This document shows positions 17,431 to 25,998 of a stretch of 64,000 nt of DNA, piece after piece. The notes below the pieces were generated by a model. The model saw only the letters and a list, made by a program, of their open reading frames with translations. It did not search any database and had not been told where the DNA came from. The stretch lies in the NCBI GenBank assembly GCA_024698045.1, contig JAILRS010000030.1, positions 1-64,000 on the forward strand. The letters are read 5' to 3'. Made by a program: the position numbers and the translations under genes. Origin of the DNA: Selenomonadaceae bacterium (GTDB lineage: Bacteria; Bacillota; Negativicutes; Selenomonadales; Selenomonadaceae). The stretch's first letter is position 1, and each line of letters opens with the position of its first letter.

Positions 17431-18486
17431 ATGGATAAAGTTACGGAAAATTATTTGAACAGATTAGGCGACAGTTTGAAAGGTGATTTGGAAGAAACTT
17501 TAAAGAAATTGCGGCAATGGGTCGAGGCGGAATTTCGCGCACAAACAAAATTTATTGAGGTCGTAACCGATATCGAGGCGTCGGAAAATCTTTCGCCCGT
17601 TGAAGATGACGACTGTATTTTTTTTGCGGACAATCAGTCTTGCGAATACGAGAGACCGAAAACTTTTCACAGCAAATCATTTTTTCTGCGCACGACTTAC
17701 GAGGAATTTTTTACTTTGCTCAACAAAAATTATTCGGGCGCAGGTTTTACTTATCAACTGAAACCAAATTATCACTTCGTGGAATCCGAAGAAAAAATTT
17801 TTCGCATAAGCAGAATTTATCGCGAACCGCTTTTGATTTTTTCACCGTATGCAAGACGCGCGGTAGATATCTGCATTTTCGGTGAGCCGCAGAAATTGGA
17901 TTTCAGATTTGCCGAAAACAATTTGAAGGGAAAAATTTTGGTTGAGAAAGATTTTTATCGGAATGTCGAGATAAAGTCAGCGGATGATTTTTACGCCGAT
18001 TTACCGGACGAATCAACTTATTTTTTGCCGTCTACGCCCGTTGAGTTTGATGACGAACTTGTTGCCAAAAGAATTGACGGGAAAATTTATTTTGATCCTA
18101 ATCGTGATATTCGTACGGAAGATTGCGAACGGATAAAAATTTTGCCGACCGAAAGCAAAATTGACGGTCGTATATTCGGCAAGCAAAGACTGCGCACAAA
18201 GGGCGATATAGAATTTGTCTTGAGCGGCTTGAAACGCGACGGCTACAGTTGTAGTTTCGGTCAATTCGGCAACAGTTCGGCGGAAAAAATAAAACGCTAC
18301 ACCAGAGAACACAGATATTATTCGTTGCGCGACGAAAAATTTTTGCGTGCCAAAATGCAATTACCGATGTGTATCGTGAAATTCCGCGGCGAAGAAATTT
18401 TCTTGACGGACTACGCTAATTTTGTCCTGCAGTTTTTAGAGGAAACTTATCCCGAATTTAATTGGGTAGGTGAACGCGATGTGTGA
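17431..18486 (+). CDS. Unknown protein of the VgrG cluster
   Basis: 351 residues from ATG 17431, GGAGG 7 bases upstream; 11 bases after the spike gene and overlapping the next gene, so co-transcribed. No signal peptide or membrane segment. N-terminal helix (DSLKGDLEETLKKLRQWVEAE, partly given) then a Phe/Tyr/Asp-rich globular protein with many beta predictions. No enzymatic motif seen. Position after hub and spike is where phages and injection systems often carry baseplate, adaptor or effector genes. Not recognised. Confidence 0.55.
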   Translation: MDKVTENYLNRLGDSLKGDLEETLKKLRQWVEAEFRAQTKFIEVVTDIEASENLSPVEDDDCIFFADNQSCEYERPKTFHSKSFFLRTTYEEFFTLLNKNYSGAGFTYQLKPNYHFVESEEKIFRISRIYREPLLIFSPYARRAVDICIFGEPQKLDFRFAENNLKGKILVEKDFYRNVEIKSADDFYADLPDESTYFLPSTPVEFDDELVAKRIDGKIYFDPNRDIRTEDCERIKILPTESKIDGRIFGKQRLRTKGDIEFVLSGLKRDGYSCSFGQFGNSSAEKIKRYTREHRYYSLRDEKFLRAKMQLPMCIVKFRGEEIFLTDYANFVLQFLEETYPEFNWVGERDV

Positions 18487-18940
18487 AGAAAATTTGAATC
18501 AAGCTGATGATTTTGCGAAAAATTTTGTCGACGAGTTGCGTAGTCTGCGCGGAAATTTTGTCGAGGAAATATTACGCGACGAATTGAATCGCGGTTGCTA
18601 CGGCGCGGATGCCAAAAAATATTTTTCTTCGTTGACGGCGAATGAACAGGAATTAATATTGCGCGCGCTGAAATTGCAAGAGATGTCCGGCGGACACGAA
18701 TTGCGATTGGCTTTGGCGATAAGAAGTATTTTCCCCGACGGAAAATTGTTTGTTAACGACGGAAAATTTTTGCTGTACCTACCCGAAAAAAAATCAGCCG
18801 CCGCCATGAATAAAGTTGAGCTGATTAAAATTTTGTTTATGGATATCAGTAACGCCGAGATTGATATTTACTTCGAAAGATGTTTCGGGGTATTCGGTTC
18901 GCCGATAACAATGCATACGGACGAAATGATTTTATATTGA
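18479..18940 (+). CDS. Small unknown helical protein of the VgrG cluster
   Basis: 153 residues from ATG 18479 (AGGTG upstream), overlapping the preceding stop as ATGTGTGA. Mostly helical with an NEQELILRALKLQEMSGGHEL core. No motif recognised. After its TGA stop the same frame remains open through the following gap into the next gene; see 18941-19156. Confidence 0.5.
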   Translation: MCEENLNQADDFAKNFVDELRSLRGNFVEEILRDELNRGCYGADAKKYFSSLTANEQELILRALKLQEMSGGHELRLALAIRSIFPDGKLFVNDGKFLLYLPEKKSAAAMNKVELIKILFMDISNAEIDIYFERCFGVFGSPITMHTDEMILY

Positions 18941-19156
18941 ATCGGTAGATATCAAAACATCGGAGATAAAAACCTAACAAAAGACAACAGTACAGCAGGG
19001 AATTTTGGCGACAAGCGGAATAAAATTTTTAATTCGATTCGCGGCAGATTCACCAAGAAAAAACCGCCAAAAAGTATGTATCGACATATGGACAGCAAGA
19101 GCCAATTAATCTTCGGTGGCTTGTGCGAAGTCCGTAAATACAAGGGGGATGAAGTT
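18941..19156 (+). other. Gap that stays open in the frame of both flanking genes
   Basis: 216 bases between 18479-18940 and 19157-21427. No stop codon interrupts the frame shared by both genes, and the translated gap is rich in Lys/Arg, ending KSQLIFGGLCEVRKYKGDE. No start codon with ribosome binding site is seen apart from 19157. It may be a decayed small gene or a lost fusion. No promoter was identified. Confidence 0.35.
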
Positions 19157-21427
19157 ATGTTTTACTTTAATGAGGATAAGAATGAAATTCGAGGATGGAT
19201 AGATAACGGAGTCGGCGCGCTCAAAAACGAAATTGAAAATAAATTAATCGTTTACGTCACGAATCAACACTTGGCACAGTACGATACCGAACTCAGATCC
19301 CAATTTGATTTAAAGCAGGGCGAATTGCGCGACGAGTTTCAGAGTGAACTTAACAAGTTAAAATTGTTCTATGCATCCTCTTCCGATATCGAGCGATTGG
19401 AAAAAAATGTTAATTCGTCGTCTTCGGATATCGAGGAGCTTAAAAAAATCTTTGCGGCACTGAATGAAACCACCGAGAATCTTGAATCGGAAATCACTTC
19501 CAAACATGACGAGCTTTCAAACAAATTAAAGCGCGATTTAACTTCATATGCGTTATCTGCCGAAGTTCAAAGTCTCGAAAAAAATGTCACGACACTCAAC
19601 GAAATCATTGACGGACTGAAGGAAAAAATTACCGCGCTTGAGGAAAATAATTCCGACGAAGATATCGACGCTTTCACGGAAAAATTTGATGCATTGACGA
19701 AAAGAATTACCGCGCTCGAGGAAAATAATTCCGACGAAGATATCGACGCTTTCACGGAAAAATTTGATGCATTGACGGAAAGAATTACCGCGCTCGAGGA
19801 AAATAAATCCGGCGGAGTTATCGACGGTCTTGTCAAAAAAGTCGACGTGTTGGCAAGTAAAATCGCTAACATTGAACAAAATGCCGCAAGTGTCAATGCG
19901 GTTAGAGCAATCGCCCAAAATGTTAATGTATTGCTCGGGAAAATCGATGCGCTGGAGAAAAGTAAATCTGCCGATAAATCCGTTGACTTTAGCGAAAAAA
20001 TATCTGCGCTTACCGATAAAGTTACCGCGCTGGAGAAAAATAAGTCCGCCGATAAATCCGTTGACTTTGATGAAAAAATATCCGCGCTTACCGATAAAGT
20101 TACCGCGCTGGAGAAAAGTAAGTCCGCCGATAAATCCGTTGACTTTAGCGAAAAAATATCCGCGCTTACCGATAAAGTTACCGCGTTGGAGAAAATCAAA
20201 TCCGTCGATAAATCCGTTGACTTTGATGAAAAAATATCTGCGCTTACCGATAAAGTTACCGCGCTGGAGAAAAATAAGTCCGTCGATAAATCCGTTGACT
20301 TTGGCAAAGAAATATCCGCACTTACCGATAAAGTTACCGCGCTGGAGAAAATCAAGTCTGCCGATAAATCCGTTGACTTTAGCGGAAAAATTGCCGCGCT
20401 TGACGATAAAATTGCCGCTATCGGTAAACGCGATACAACTGTCGCAGTCAAAGCACTCACGCAGGGTATCAGCACATTAACCGATAAAGTCAGCGCGTTG
20501 GAGAAACGTGATACTTCCGCCGATGTCAACAGTATCAGCAAAATTATTACCGCGTTGTCGGAAAAAATTTCGGGTATCGAGAAAGATAACACCGCGCAGA
20601 AAGAAAAATTTACCGACGCGATAGAAATCCTTGCGCAGAAATTTATCGAGCTGAGCGAGCAATTTGAATCTAAAGAAAAACCTGCCGAGCCGAAAACAAA
20701 AACACCTGCGCCGAAAACCGAGCAGCCTGCAACCAAAATTGAACAGCCTACGAAAAAAATTGAGCAACCTACCCTGAAAGTTGAGCAGCCTAGCCCGACT
20801 GTTGAGCAATCCGAACCCCAATTACCCGAAGAAAAATTTTATCTGCCGAAACCGGAAAATATTTTTATAACCGGCGAACGCTCAAAAGTTTCTTCGCAAC
20901 TGCGCCAGGCTCTCGACGTGAAAGACATTCAAAAAGTTTTGCGGGCGAATACCAGTGACAAGAGCGCGAAATTTCAACGCCTCTTAAATACGCACGTGAA
21001 CGACATGCAGAAATTTATCAATAAGCTGAATCTGAAAGGTTTTAAAGACGAAGATATCAGCGAAAATGTTACGTCAAGATACTTCAAGGTCTTTAACAAA
21101 ATAATTTTCGACAACCTTTTAATCGCAATAAAAGAAGGCATGAATAATTCGGATAACAAGGCTTTTTATCTCGAACTCCTCGAAAAACTGAATGACTATC
21201 TTACGCGTTGCGGCGTTTATTCGGTCGACACTCGTTCCGGCGGAAAAGTTACCGATGAAGATTCTAAAAACATGAAATCGCAGGTTATCAAGACGACCGA
21301 TAAAGCTTTGAATGAGACGATTAAAGACATTACGCGTTTGCCCTACAGAATGAATTACATAAACGCTGCCGGCAAAGAGGACTTTTTACAGTACAGCGGC
21401 ATAATGACAGTCTATAAGGCAGTGTGA
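19157..21427 (+). CDS. Long repetitive coiled-coil protein with Pro-rich linker and C-terminal domain
   Basis: 756 residues from ATG 19157 (AAGGGGG at 19142-19148); an in-frame ATG at 19076 lacks a site. Residues 1-150: coiled coil. Residues about 150-430: 26-residue repeats (SEKISALTDKVTALEK type, each with one ALE). Residues about 510-555: Pro/Lys/Glu linker with TKIEQPTKKIEQPT units. Residues 570-756: helical globular domain ending SGIMTVYKAV. No signal peptide. Could be a fibre-like or scaffold protein of the module; no adhesin or enzyme motif is visible. Last gene of the cluster. Repeat content makes its length likely to vary between strains. Confidence 0.65.
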   Translation: MFYFNEDKNEIRGWIDNGVGALKNEIENKLIVYVTNQHLAQYDTELRSQFDLKQGELRDEFQSELNKLKLFYASSSDIERLEKNVNSSSSDIEELKKIFAALNETTENLESEITSKHDELSNKLKRDLTSYALSAEVQSLEKNVTTLNEIIDGLKEKITALEENNSDEDIDAFTEKFDALTKRITALEENNSDEDIDAFTEKFDALTERITALEENKSGGVIDGLVKKVDVLASKIANIEQNAASVNAVRAIAQNVNVLLGKIDALEKSKSADKSVDFSEKISALTDKVTALEKNKSADKSVDFDEKISALTDKVTALEKSKSADKSVDFSEKISALTDKVTALEKIKSVDKSVDFDEKISALTDKVTALEKNKSVDKSVDFGKEISALTDKVTALEKIKSADKSVDFSGKIAALDDKIAAIGKRDTTVAVKALTQGISTLTDKVSALEKRDTSADVNSISKIITALSEKISGIEKDNTAQKEKFTDAIEILAQKFIELSEQFESKEKPAEPKTKTPAPKTEQPATKIEQPTKKIEQPTLKVEQPSPTVEQSEPQLPEEKFYLPKPENIFITGERSKVSSQLRQALDVKDIQKVLRANTSDKSAKFQRLLNTHVNDMQKFINKLNLKGFKDEDISENVTSRYFKVFNKIIFDNLLIAIKEGMNNSDNKAFYLELLEKLNDYLTRCGVYSVDTRSGGKVTDEDSKNMKSQVIKTTDKALNETIKDITRLPYRMNYINAAGKEDFLQYSGIMTVYKAV
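19964..20431 (+). repeat. Six 78-bp in-frame tandem repeats
   Basis: Units begin at 19964, 20042, 20120, 20198, 20276 and 20354, exactly 78 bases apart, encoding 26-residue coiled-coil units (KSADKSVDFSEKISALTDK...). Two diverged units of the same 26-residue period lie just upstream (about 19640-19800). Confidence 0.9.
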
Positions 21428-21565
21428 TTTGCGGCATAGACTTTGGCGCGCGGCGGTGTGACTTTCATCCGTACATTTTCCGCGCGATACTCTCCAAACT
21501 CGAACGCAAAGAAAATCGAAGTGCCTGTAAATCATTCGGGCGGTTTCATCTGAAAAATTTTATCC

Positions 21566-21600
21566 GCATAAAAAATGCCCCTCCGATTTTGGAGAGGCAT
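21566..21600 (-). terminator. Terminator of the nrf operon
   Basis: ATGCCTCTCC-loop-GGAGGGGCAT read on the minus strand (21575-21600), followed by TTTTTTATG. The single C-A mismatch on the plus strand becomes a G-U pair on the minus strand, so it suits nrfA; it may also stop the plus-strand gene ending at 21427. Confidence 0.8.
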
Positions 21601-21628
21601 TAATTTTATTTAGGAGTAAACAAACTAA

Positions 21629-22957
21629 TTATTTAGCCGGTGTAAATGGTTCCGTCGGCATAGGTTCAAGAGTGTAATCGCCTTTCGTTGTCGTCAAAAC
21701 ACTTTCGATGGCTCTATGCGCGGCGTCGATTGATAAGCCCAGAGTATTGAGAATTCTGTCGGGATTATGGAAGCCCATACCGTTTTCGGCGGCGACCCAA
21801 TCCCAATACCATTGCGCTTCACGGACGAGTTGACGGGCATTTGCAAGTTGTTCGTCGGTGGCACCTGCAGCCTTCGCAGCTTGAATTGTTTTATGTGCAC
21901 GCGCGGTAGTTTCACCGGCAATACGCTGGATTTTGAAAGTGTTATCGTGAATCGTCTGCACACGCGCAATCAAAGTTTCTTTTGATTCGTCGTGGCATTT
22001 CAAGCAGGATTCTTCAACAGTCTTGAGCGGACTTGTCACATAATGCGAAGTGTATTTTTGTCCGTCTTGACGCATATAAGGCATGTGACAATCAACGCAA
22101 GTGACACCTGCATCGGCATGGACACTCGATTGCCAAGCCTCAAAATCCGGATGCTGAACTTTCAACATTCTCGCGTTGCTGTCGGGATGTGTCCAGTCGC
22201 CCGTAAATCCTTTGGCGTGTCCGTCTTGATAATATTTGAATTCATCTTCGGGATTAAAGCCGTTAGCGTAGGGCATGTGAACGCGTCCATCTTCCGCCGT
22301 GAAGAAATATTCGGTGTGGCATTGTCCGCAAACATAAGCACGCATTTCGTTATGAGTGGCCTTGCTCACGTCAACACCCATTTCCGCCATTGATTCGACA
22401 AAACCTTGATTGTAAATTCTCAACTGCATTGTATCGGGATCGTGACAAGTCGAGCAGCCGAACCATTCATCTTCCTTAATCGGCGCGGCTATATCCGTGA
22501 ACGGTTTCGATGCGTAATCCCAACCGCTTTCCTTGAAGTAAACATCATACATGTAGGAACCTTTACAAGTTATGCAGGAACCTTTTTGACCGGGCAGACG
22601 TTTGGAATTTAAAATATCTTCGCCTGCGTACCAATGTCCGCGATCGTCATCGTATTGAATCGAAAACTTGTAGCCTTTGAACAATTCTATTTGTTCGGGC
22701 TGTTCTTTCAAATGAGAGTAAGCATCTGCGCCGCCGAATCCCGTCGGGCTCGGAGATCCGTCCATTGTCATTTTAAACGAATTGAACTGTAACGGATATG
22801 CTTCGGCGTATGCCATTCGCGTTAACTTTTGATCTTCGGGTATTTGCGCCAATTCAAATTTAGTCGCAGGTTTGGCGATGACTCTGGCAAAAATTACCAC
22901 AAAAAACGCTATGCAAACCACCAGAGCACCTGCAATGTATTTTTGCATCTTACTCAA
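21629..22957 (-). CDS. nrfA: Ammonia-forming cytochrome c nitrite reductase (pentahaem)
   Basis: 442 residues. Reduces nitrite to ammonium with six electrons from NrfH, on the outer face of the membrane. The N-terminal segment 7-27 is an uncleaved or cleaved signal anchor. Active-site haem motif CITCK at 128-132, where Lys replaces His as haem ligand, the hallmark of NrfA. Four CxxCH motifs are CSTCH 168-172, CGQCH 210-214, CVDCH 287-291 and CLKCH 318-322. The KYTSHY segment (301-306) near haem 4 also fits. Starts at TTG 22957, 8 bases after AAGGAGG and overlapping the nrfH stop codon; ATG at 22948 is too far from the site. Last gene of the ccmE-ccmF-nrfH-nrfA operon. Confidence 0.96.
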   Translation of the reverse strand: MSKMQKYIAGALVVCIAFFVVIFARVIAKPATKFELAQIPEDQKLTRMAYAEAYPLQFNSFKMTMDGSPSPTGFGGADAYSHLKEQPEQIELFKGYKFSIQYDDDRGHWYAGEDILNSKRLPGQKGSCITCKGSYMYDVYFKESGWDYASKPFTDIAAPIKEDEWFGCSTCHDPDTMQLRIYNQGFVESMAEMGVDVSKATHNEMRAYVCGQCHTEYFFTAEDGRVHMPYANGFNPEDEFKYYQDGHAKGFTGDWTHPDSNARMLKVQHPDFEAWQSSVHADAGVTCVDCHMPYMRQDGQKYTSHYVTSPLKTVEESCLKCHDESKETLIARVQTIHDNTFKIQRIAGETTARAHKTIQAAKAAGATDEQLANARQLVREAQWYWDWVAAENGMGFHNPDRILNTLGLSIDAAHRAIESVLTTTKGDYTLEPMPTEPFTPAK

Positions 22958-23429
22958 CGTTAATCCCTCCTTCCAAATGATTCGAGCCGTGCGCGATTCT
23001 GCTGTGACACTTCAAGCAATCATCTTGAGTGCCGCCGGGCGCGGTGTTTACGTAAGACATTGCAGATTCGTGACAGCGCAGACAATTTTCGCTAACCATT
23101 TTGCGAGCATCTTGGGACAGTTTGATATTTGCAGGATAATCGCGCATGATTTCATGATACATATCAACCATACCCGTGCGCCCCTTCTCGAACAGATAAT
23201 GAGCGGTATTATCGTGCGGTAAGTGACATTCTACGCAATCTTGATTCCTGTGACTCGACATTGCGAAAGTTGCCGCCTCTTGTTTCATCGAATGACATTG
23301 ACCGCAGAAAATCGCGGTACCGGAGGCGTGTAACATCAAGCTTGATATCCCCACGAACAGCACGCCCACCGCAAAACCGCCTGCCAAACATTTTAGCGTA
23401 TGCTTCTCCAACAAATCTTTAATGCACAT
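22950..23429 (-). CDS. nrfH: NrfH, NapC/NirT-type tetrahaem quinol dehydrogenase
   Basis: 159 residues; ATG 23429 with GGGGG upstream. One N-terminal membrane helix (about 13-33) anchors it and four CxxCH motifs (CGQCH, CVECH, CLRCH, CLKCH) bind haem. It takes electrons from menaquinol and passes them to NrfA, with which it forms a membrane complex. The CxxCH-SM segment after the first haem fits the unusual Met ligand region of NrfH. Overlaps nrfA by 8 bases, so the pair is translationally coupled. Confidence 0.95.
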   Translation of the reverse strand: MCIKDLLEKHTLKCLAGGFAVGVLFVGISSLMLHASGTAIFCGQCHSMKQEAATFAMSSHRNQDCVECHLPHDNTAHYLFEKGRTGMVDMYHEIMRDYPANIKLSQDARKMVSENCLRCHESAMSYVNTAPGGTQDDCLKCHSRIAHGSNHLEGGINVE

Positions 23430-23456
23430 TTACGTTAACCCCCTTTCACCAAAATT

Positions 23457-25394
23457 TTATTTCCGAATTGCGATTAATGTTCCCAAACAAATTACAGATA
23501 CACTCAGCCACAGCAACCATATCAGCGGCTTTGTCGATACCGTCGTCGTTATTGTCATGGCAGAAATTTCTTTGAGCGTCGGCAGAATTTCAAGTCGTGC
23601 TTTCTGCAAATCGCTCGATATTCCCGTCAAGCGCACGCGTCTTTTGCCGTCGAGTACTTCGATTGCCTTTGAAAATCCGCCGTCAGCCGTCACTGTTATC
23701 GTCGGCTGAATTTTTTCTTTTACTTCGCCGTCGGTTATCGTAATCGTCGCCGTTGCCTTAACGGGTTTGTTCGCCGCGTCGTATTCTATATTTGCGTCCT
23801 CGAATATGTAACCGTATTCGCCATCCATAGCGAAAAGATTTTTTGTCATCAATAATTCCTGTGTCGTTTCGATATCGGGCGCGTGCGGAGCTATGTAGAC
23901 GTCGCCCGAGAAATTTTTTCTTATAGCCGGTTCACGTGCCGCGTCCGTACCATTGCCGCGCAATTTCGTCAATGCCGTTACCTTTTCGCCGTCAACCGTG
24001 TAGACATAAAATTTTTGGCGTTCGTCTTCGCCGAATTCTTGTCCCTTGTAAATAATTTCGTGCCCTGCAACATTTACCGTGGTATCGGGCTGAAATTCTC
24101 GAGTAATTGTTTCGCCCTGCGCAGAAATGACAATCGCCGCCAACATTCCGAGAAATCCGATGTGCGCGATTTTTCCGCCGAGACTTATTATCCGCCCGAA
24201 TTTTATAAACGTGTAGACAATCAGCGCGACTAAAACTGCGGTAATGGGCGCAGTACTCTTGATGTAAAAGTTTTCGTCGACCGCCGCAGGTTGCCCGACT
24301 AATTGCGTTAACAGCGGCATTGACATTCCCAACCAGACGATAACCGCGATAAAAATTATCAGAAGACAGCCCAGAAGGATGGCGAAAGACGATTCGGAAA
24401 ATTTTTCGTACATTTTACCCTGCGGCAAGTCCTTCGCCTTGAAGAATAAGATAAGCAGTCCGCCGATAAGTACAAGCGCGTTCGCCGAAGCTATCGCGAA
24501 ACCGATAGTGCTGCCTGCGAATGAGTGAACGGAGAAATCGCCCAAAATGCCCGAGCGTGTAAGAAATGTACCGTAGATAACAAGTGAGTATGTAAAAATC
24601 GCGGCGACGTGAGTAATGCCTATAACCGAAAATTTTTTGCGTGAAAGGTTAATCAGATGTAAGAGGACGGCGGATAAAAGCCACGGTACGAGCGAAGAAT
24701 TTTCGACGGGATCCCAACCCCAATAGCCGCCCCAACCTAAAACTTTGTAAGCCCAATAACCGCCGACAAAAATTCCCGCGCCCAAAAAACTCCATGCCAA
24801 CAGTGTCCATTTGCGTGCGTCTTCGAGCCACAAACGCGATTGCACTTCCGTTAACAGATTGCCCATGCTCAACGCGAACGGCACCGCCAAAAGTGCATAG
24901 CCAATGAAAATTATCGGCGGATGAACAGCCATCCAAAAATCTTGTAGCAGTGGATTCAATCCGACACCCTCGACAACTTCAACGGGATTAGGCTCAAACG
25001 GAGATTTTATCAAGACGAGTACAGCCAATACACTTTGAATCAGAAAATAAATTCCCAAAGTTTTTGTCGCTGTTCGTCTCACTGACAAGATTGCGCCGAC
25101 GATTGCATGAATCAACAGCCACAGTAAAAACGAACCTTGTTGACCTGCCCAGAACGCCGAAACTTTATACATTGTCGGCAATGTCGATGACGAATAACTT
25201 GCCACGTACTCGATGCCGAAATTATTTTCAAAGATTAATTTCCATAACAGCAAACTCGACGCGACAATAAATCCTGCCGAAGTTATTGCGGTACCTTGAA
25301 TCATTCTTGCCGGAGGATTTTTGTGAGCGAAACAGATAACCGTTAAAGCGAGCGCGAATGTCAAGCCGCCGCCTAAAAATAAATTTCCTGTCAA
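23457..25394 (-). CDS. ccmF: CcmF-type cytochrome c haem lyase
   Basis: 645 residues, many membrane helices. Attaches haem to apocytochrome c together with CcmE. The periplasmic tryptophan-rich WWD motif WGGYWGWDPVENSSLVPW is present, with flanking conserved His regions (AVHPPIIFIGY, and GITHVAAIF). A large periplasmic soluble region (about 420-610) comes before the last helix. TTG 25394 is preferred because GGAGG lies 7 bases upstream; TTG 25400 is too close. No ccmA-D, G, H or I genes are nearby. The gene lies between ccmE and nrfHA, so it may serve NrfA/NrfH, including the CxxCK haem. Confidence 0.92.
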   Translation of the reverse strand: MTGNLFLGGGLTFALALTVICFAHKNPPARMIQGTAITSAGFIVASSLLLWKLIFENNFGIEYVASYSSSTLPTMYKVSAFWAGQQGSFLLWLLIHAIVGAILSVRRTATKTLGIYFLIQSVLAVLVLIKSPFEPNPVEVVEGVGLNPLLQDFWMAVHPPIIFIGYALLAVPFALSMGNLLTEVQSRLWLEDARKWTLLAWSFLGAGIFVGGYWAYKVLGWGGYWGWDPVENSSLVPWLLSAVLLHLINLSRKKFSVIGITHVAAIFTYSLVIYGTFLTRSGILGDFSVHSFAGSTIGFAIASANALVLIGGLLILFFKAKDLPQGKMYEKFSESSFAILLGCLLIIFIAVIVWLGMSMPLLTQLVGQPAAVDENFYIKSTAPITAVLVALIVYTFIKFGRIISLGGKIAHIGFLGMLAAIVISAQGETITREFQPDTTVNVAGHEIIYKGQEFGEDERQKFYVYTVDGEKVTALTKLRGNGTDAAREPAIRKNFSGDVYIAPHAPDIETTQELLMTKNLFAMDGEYGYIFEDANIEYDAANKPVKATATITITDGEVKEKIQPTITVTADGGFSKAIEVLDGKRRVRLTGISSDLQKARLEILPTLKEISAMTITTTVSTKPLIWLLWLSVSVICLGTLIAIRK

Positions 25395-25410
25395 TGGCAA
25401 GCCTCCCTTA

Positions 25411-25785
25411 TCAACTTTGAGGTTGTTGCCCTTCGTATTTGGACGGACACTTAATCAGCAATTTTTTTGCGTGAAAAGAGTTATCGTCCGAATGATAATT
25501 ACCGACCGCAACGATATGATAAGCCTCGTCGAATCGATCGGGCTTTATACCTTCGTATTTGACGCGCATAGTTTCGCCCGTTGCTTCGTCCTGCAGTGTG
25601 AAAGAAAATTCGTCGCAAGTCTGTTGAGTGGGCGAATTTTTATCAAGGAGACCTTTGACTTGCACGCCGCCGCCGTTTGATTGCGCCTCGGCAATGCTGA
25701 CGTAGGGCGTGACACTTTCGGCAAGATTTATCCCTGCGTAGCCGATGAATCCGAGCAGGAGTATCACCAGAAAAATTTTTCGCAC
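25411..25785 (-). CDS. ccmE: CcmE haem chaperone, CxxxY type
   Basis: About 124 residues. Carries haem in the periplasm to CcmF. One N-terminal helix (about 5-25), then an OB fold (VQVKGLLDKN, then FTLQDEATGETMRVKYEG, IVAVGNYHSDDNSFHAKKLL). The haem-binding site normally reads HxxxY; here it is CPSKY, with Cys about residue 113 and Tyr 117. This CxxxY type is known from some sulfate reducers and archaea. The GTG at 25785 has AGAGGGG 8 bases upstream; the GTG at 25794 is too close to it. First gene of the operon, 16 bases before ccmF. Confidence 0.88.
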   Translation of the reverse strand: MRKIFLVILLLGFIGYAGINLAESVTPYVSIAEAQSNGGGVQVKGLLDKNSPTQQTCDEFSFTLQDEATGETMRVKYEGIKPDRFDEAYHIVAVGNYHSDDNSFHAKKLLIKCPSKYEGQQPQS

Positions 25786-25815
25786 AAGCCGCACCCCTCT
25801 CGATAAGTTTTGATA

Positions 25816-25857
25816 ATTATATCATTGGCGATTTTGTTGCCGTGTTGCATGTGCAAC
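25816..25857 (-). promoter_or_regulatory. Activator-type promoter of the ccmE-ccmF-nrfHA operon
   Basis: A perfect -10 TATAAT (25816-25821, minus strand) has no -35 hexamer at 16-18 nt. Instead a palindrome GTTGCA-TG-TGCAAC (25844-25857) is centred at about -41.5 from the expected start site, the class II position of CRP/FNR-family activators. The regulator is not in this window. Confidence 0.6.
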
Positions 25858-25998
25858 CATATATGATTAAAAATATAACAGCTTAGTTTTGTATTTACGT
25901 TGAAATTAGTGTACGGTAAAATTATAATCAACTAAATTTAAGATAAAGACAAATAATCTTTCTTTGGCAATTCATAAATTTAGAGGAGTGGTAATAAA

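Noticed and set aside
19964..20431. Regular repeats that could suggest a CRISPR array
   Set aside because: Units are contiguous, in frame and code for coiled coil; there are no spacers and no cas genes.
19567..20736. 389-codon open frame on the minus strand
   Set aside because: Antisense shadow of the 78-bp repeats of the coiled-coil gene; Ser/Leu-rich, no start signal.
7404..21427. Complete prophage or full type VI secretion system
   Set aside because: No capsid, terminase, integrase, sheath, tube, baseplate wedge or ClpV gene is seen in the region.
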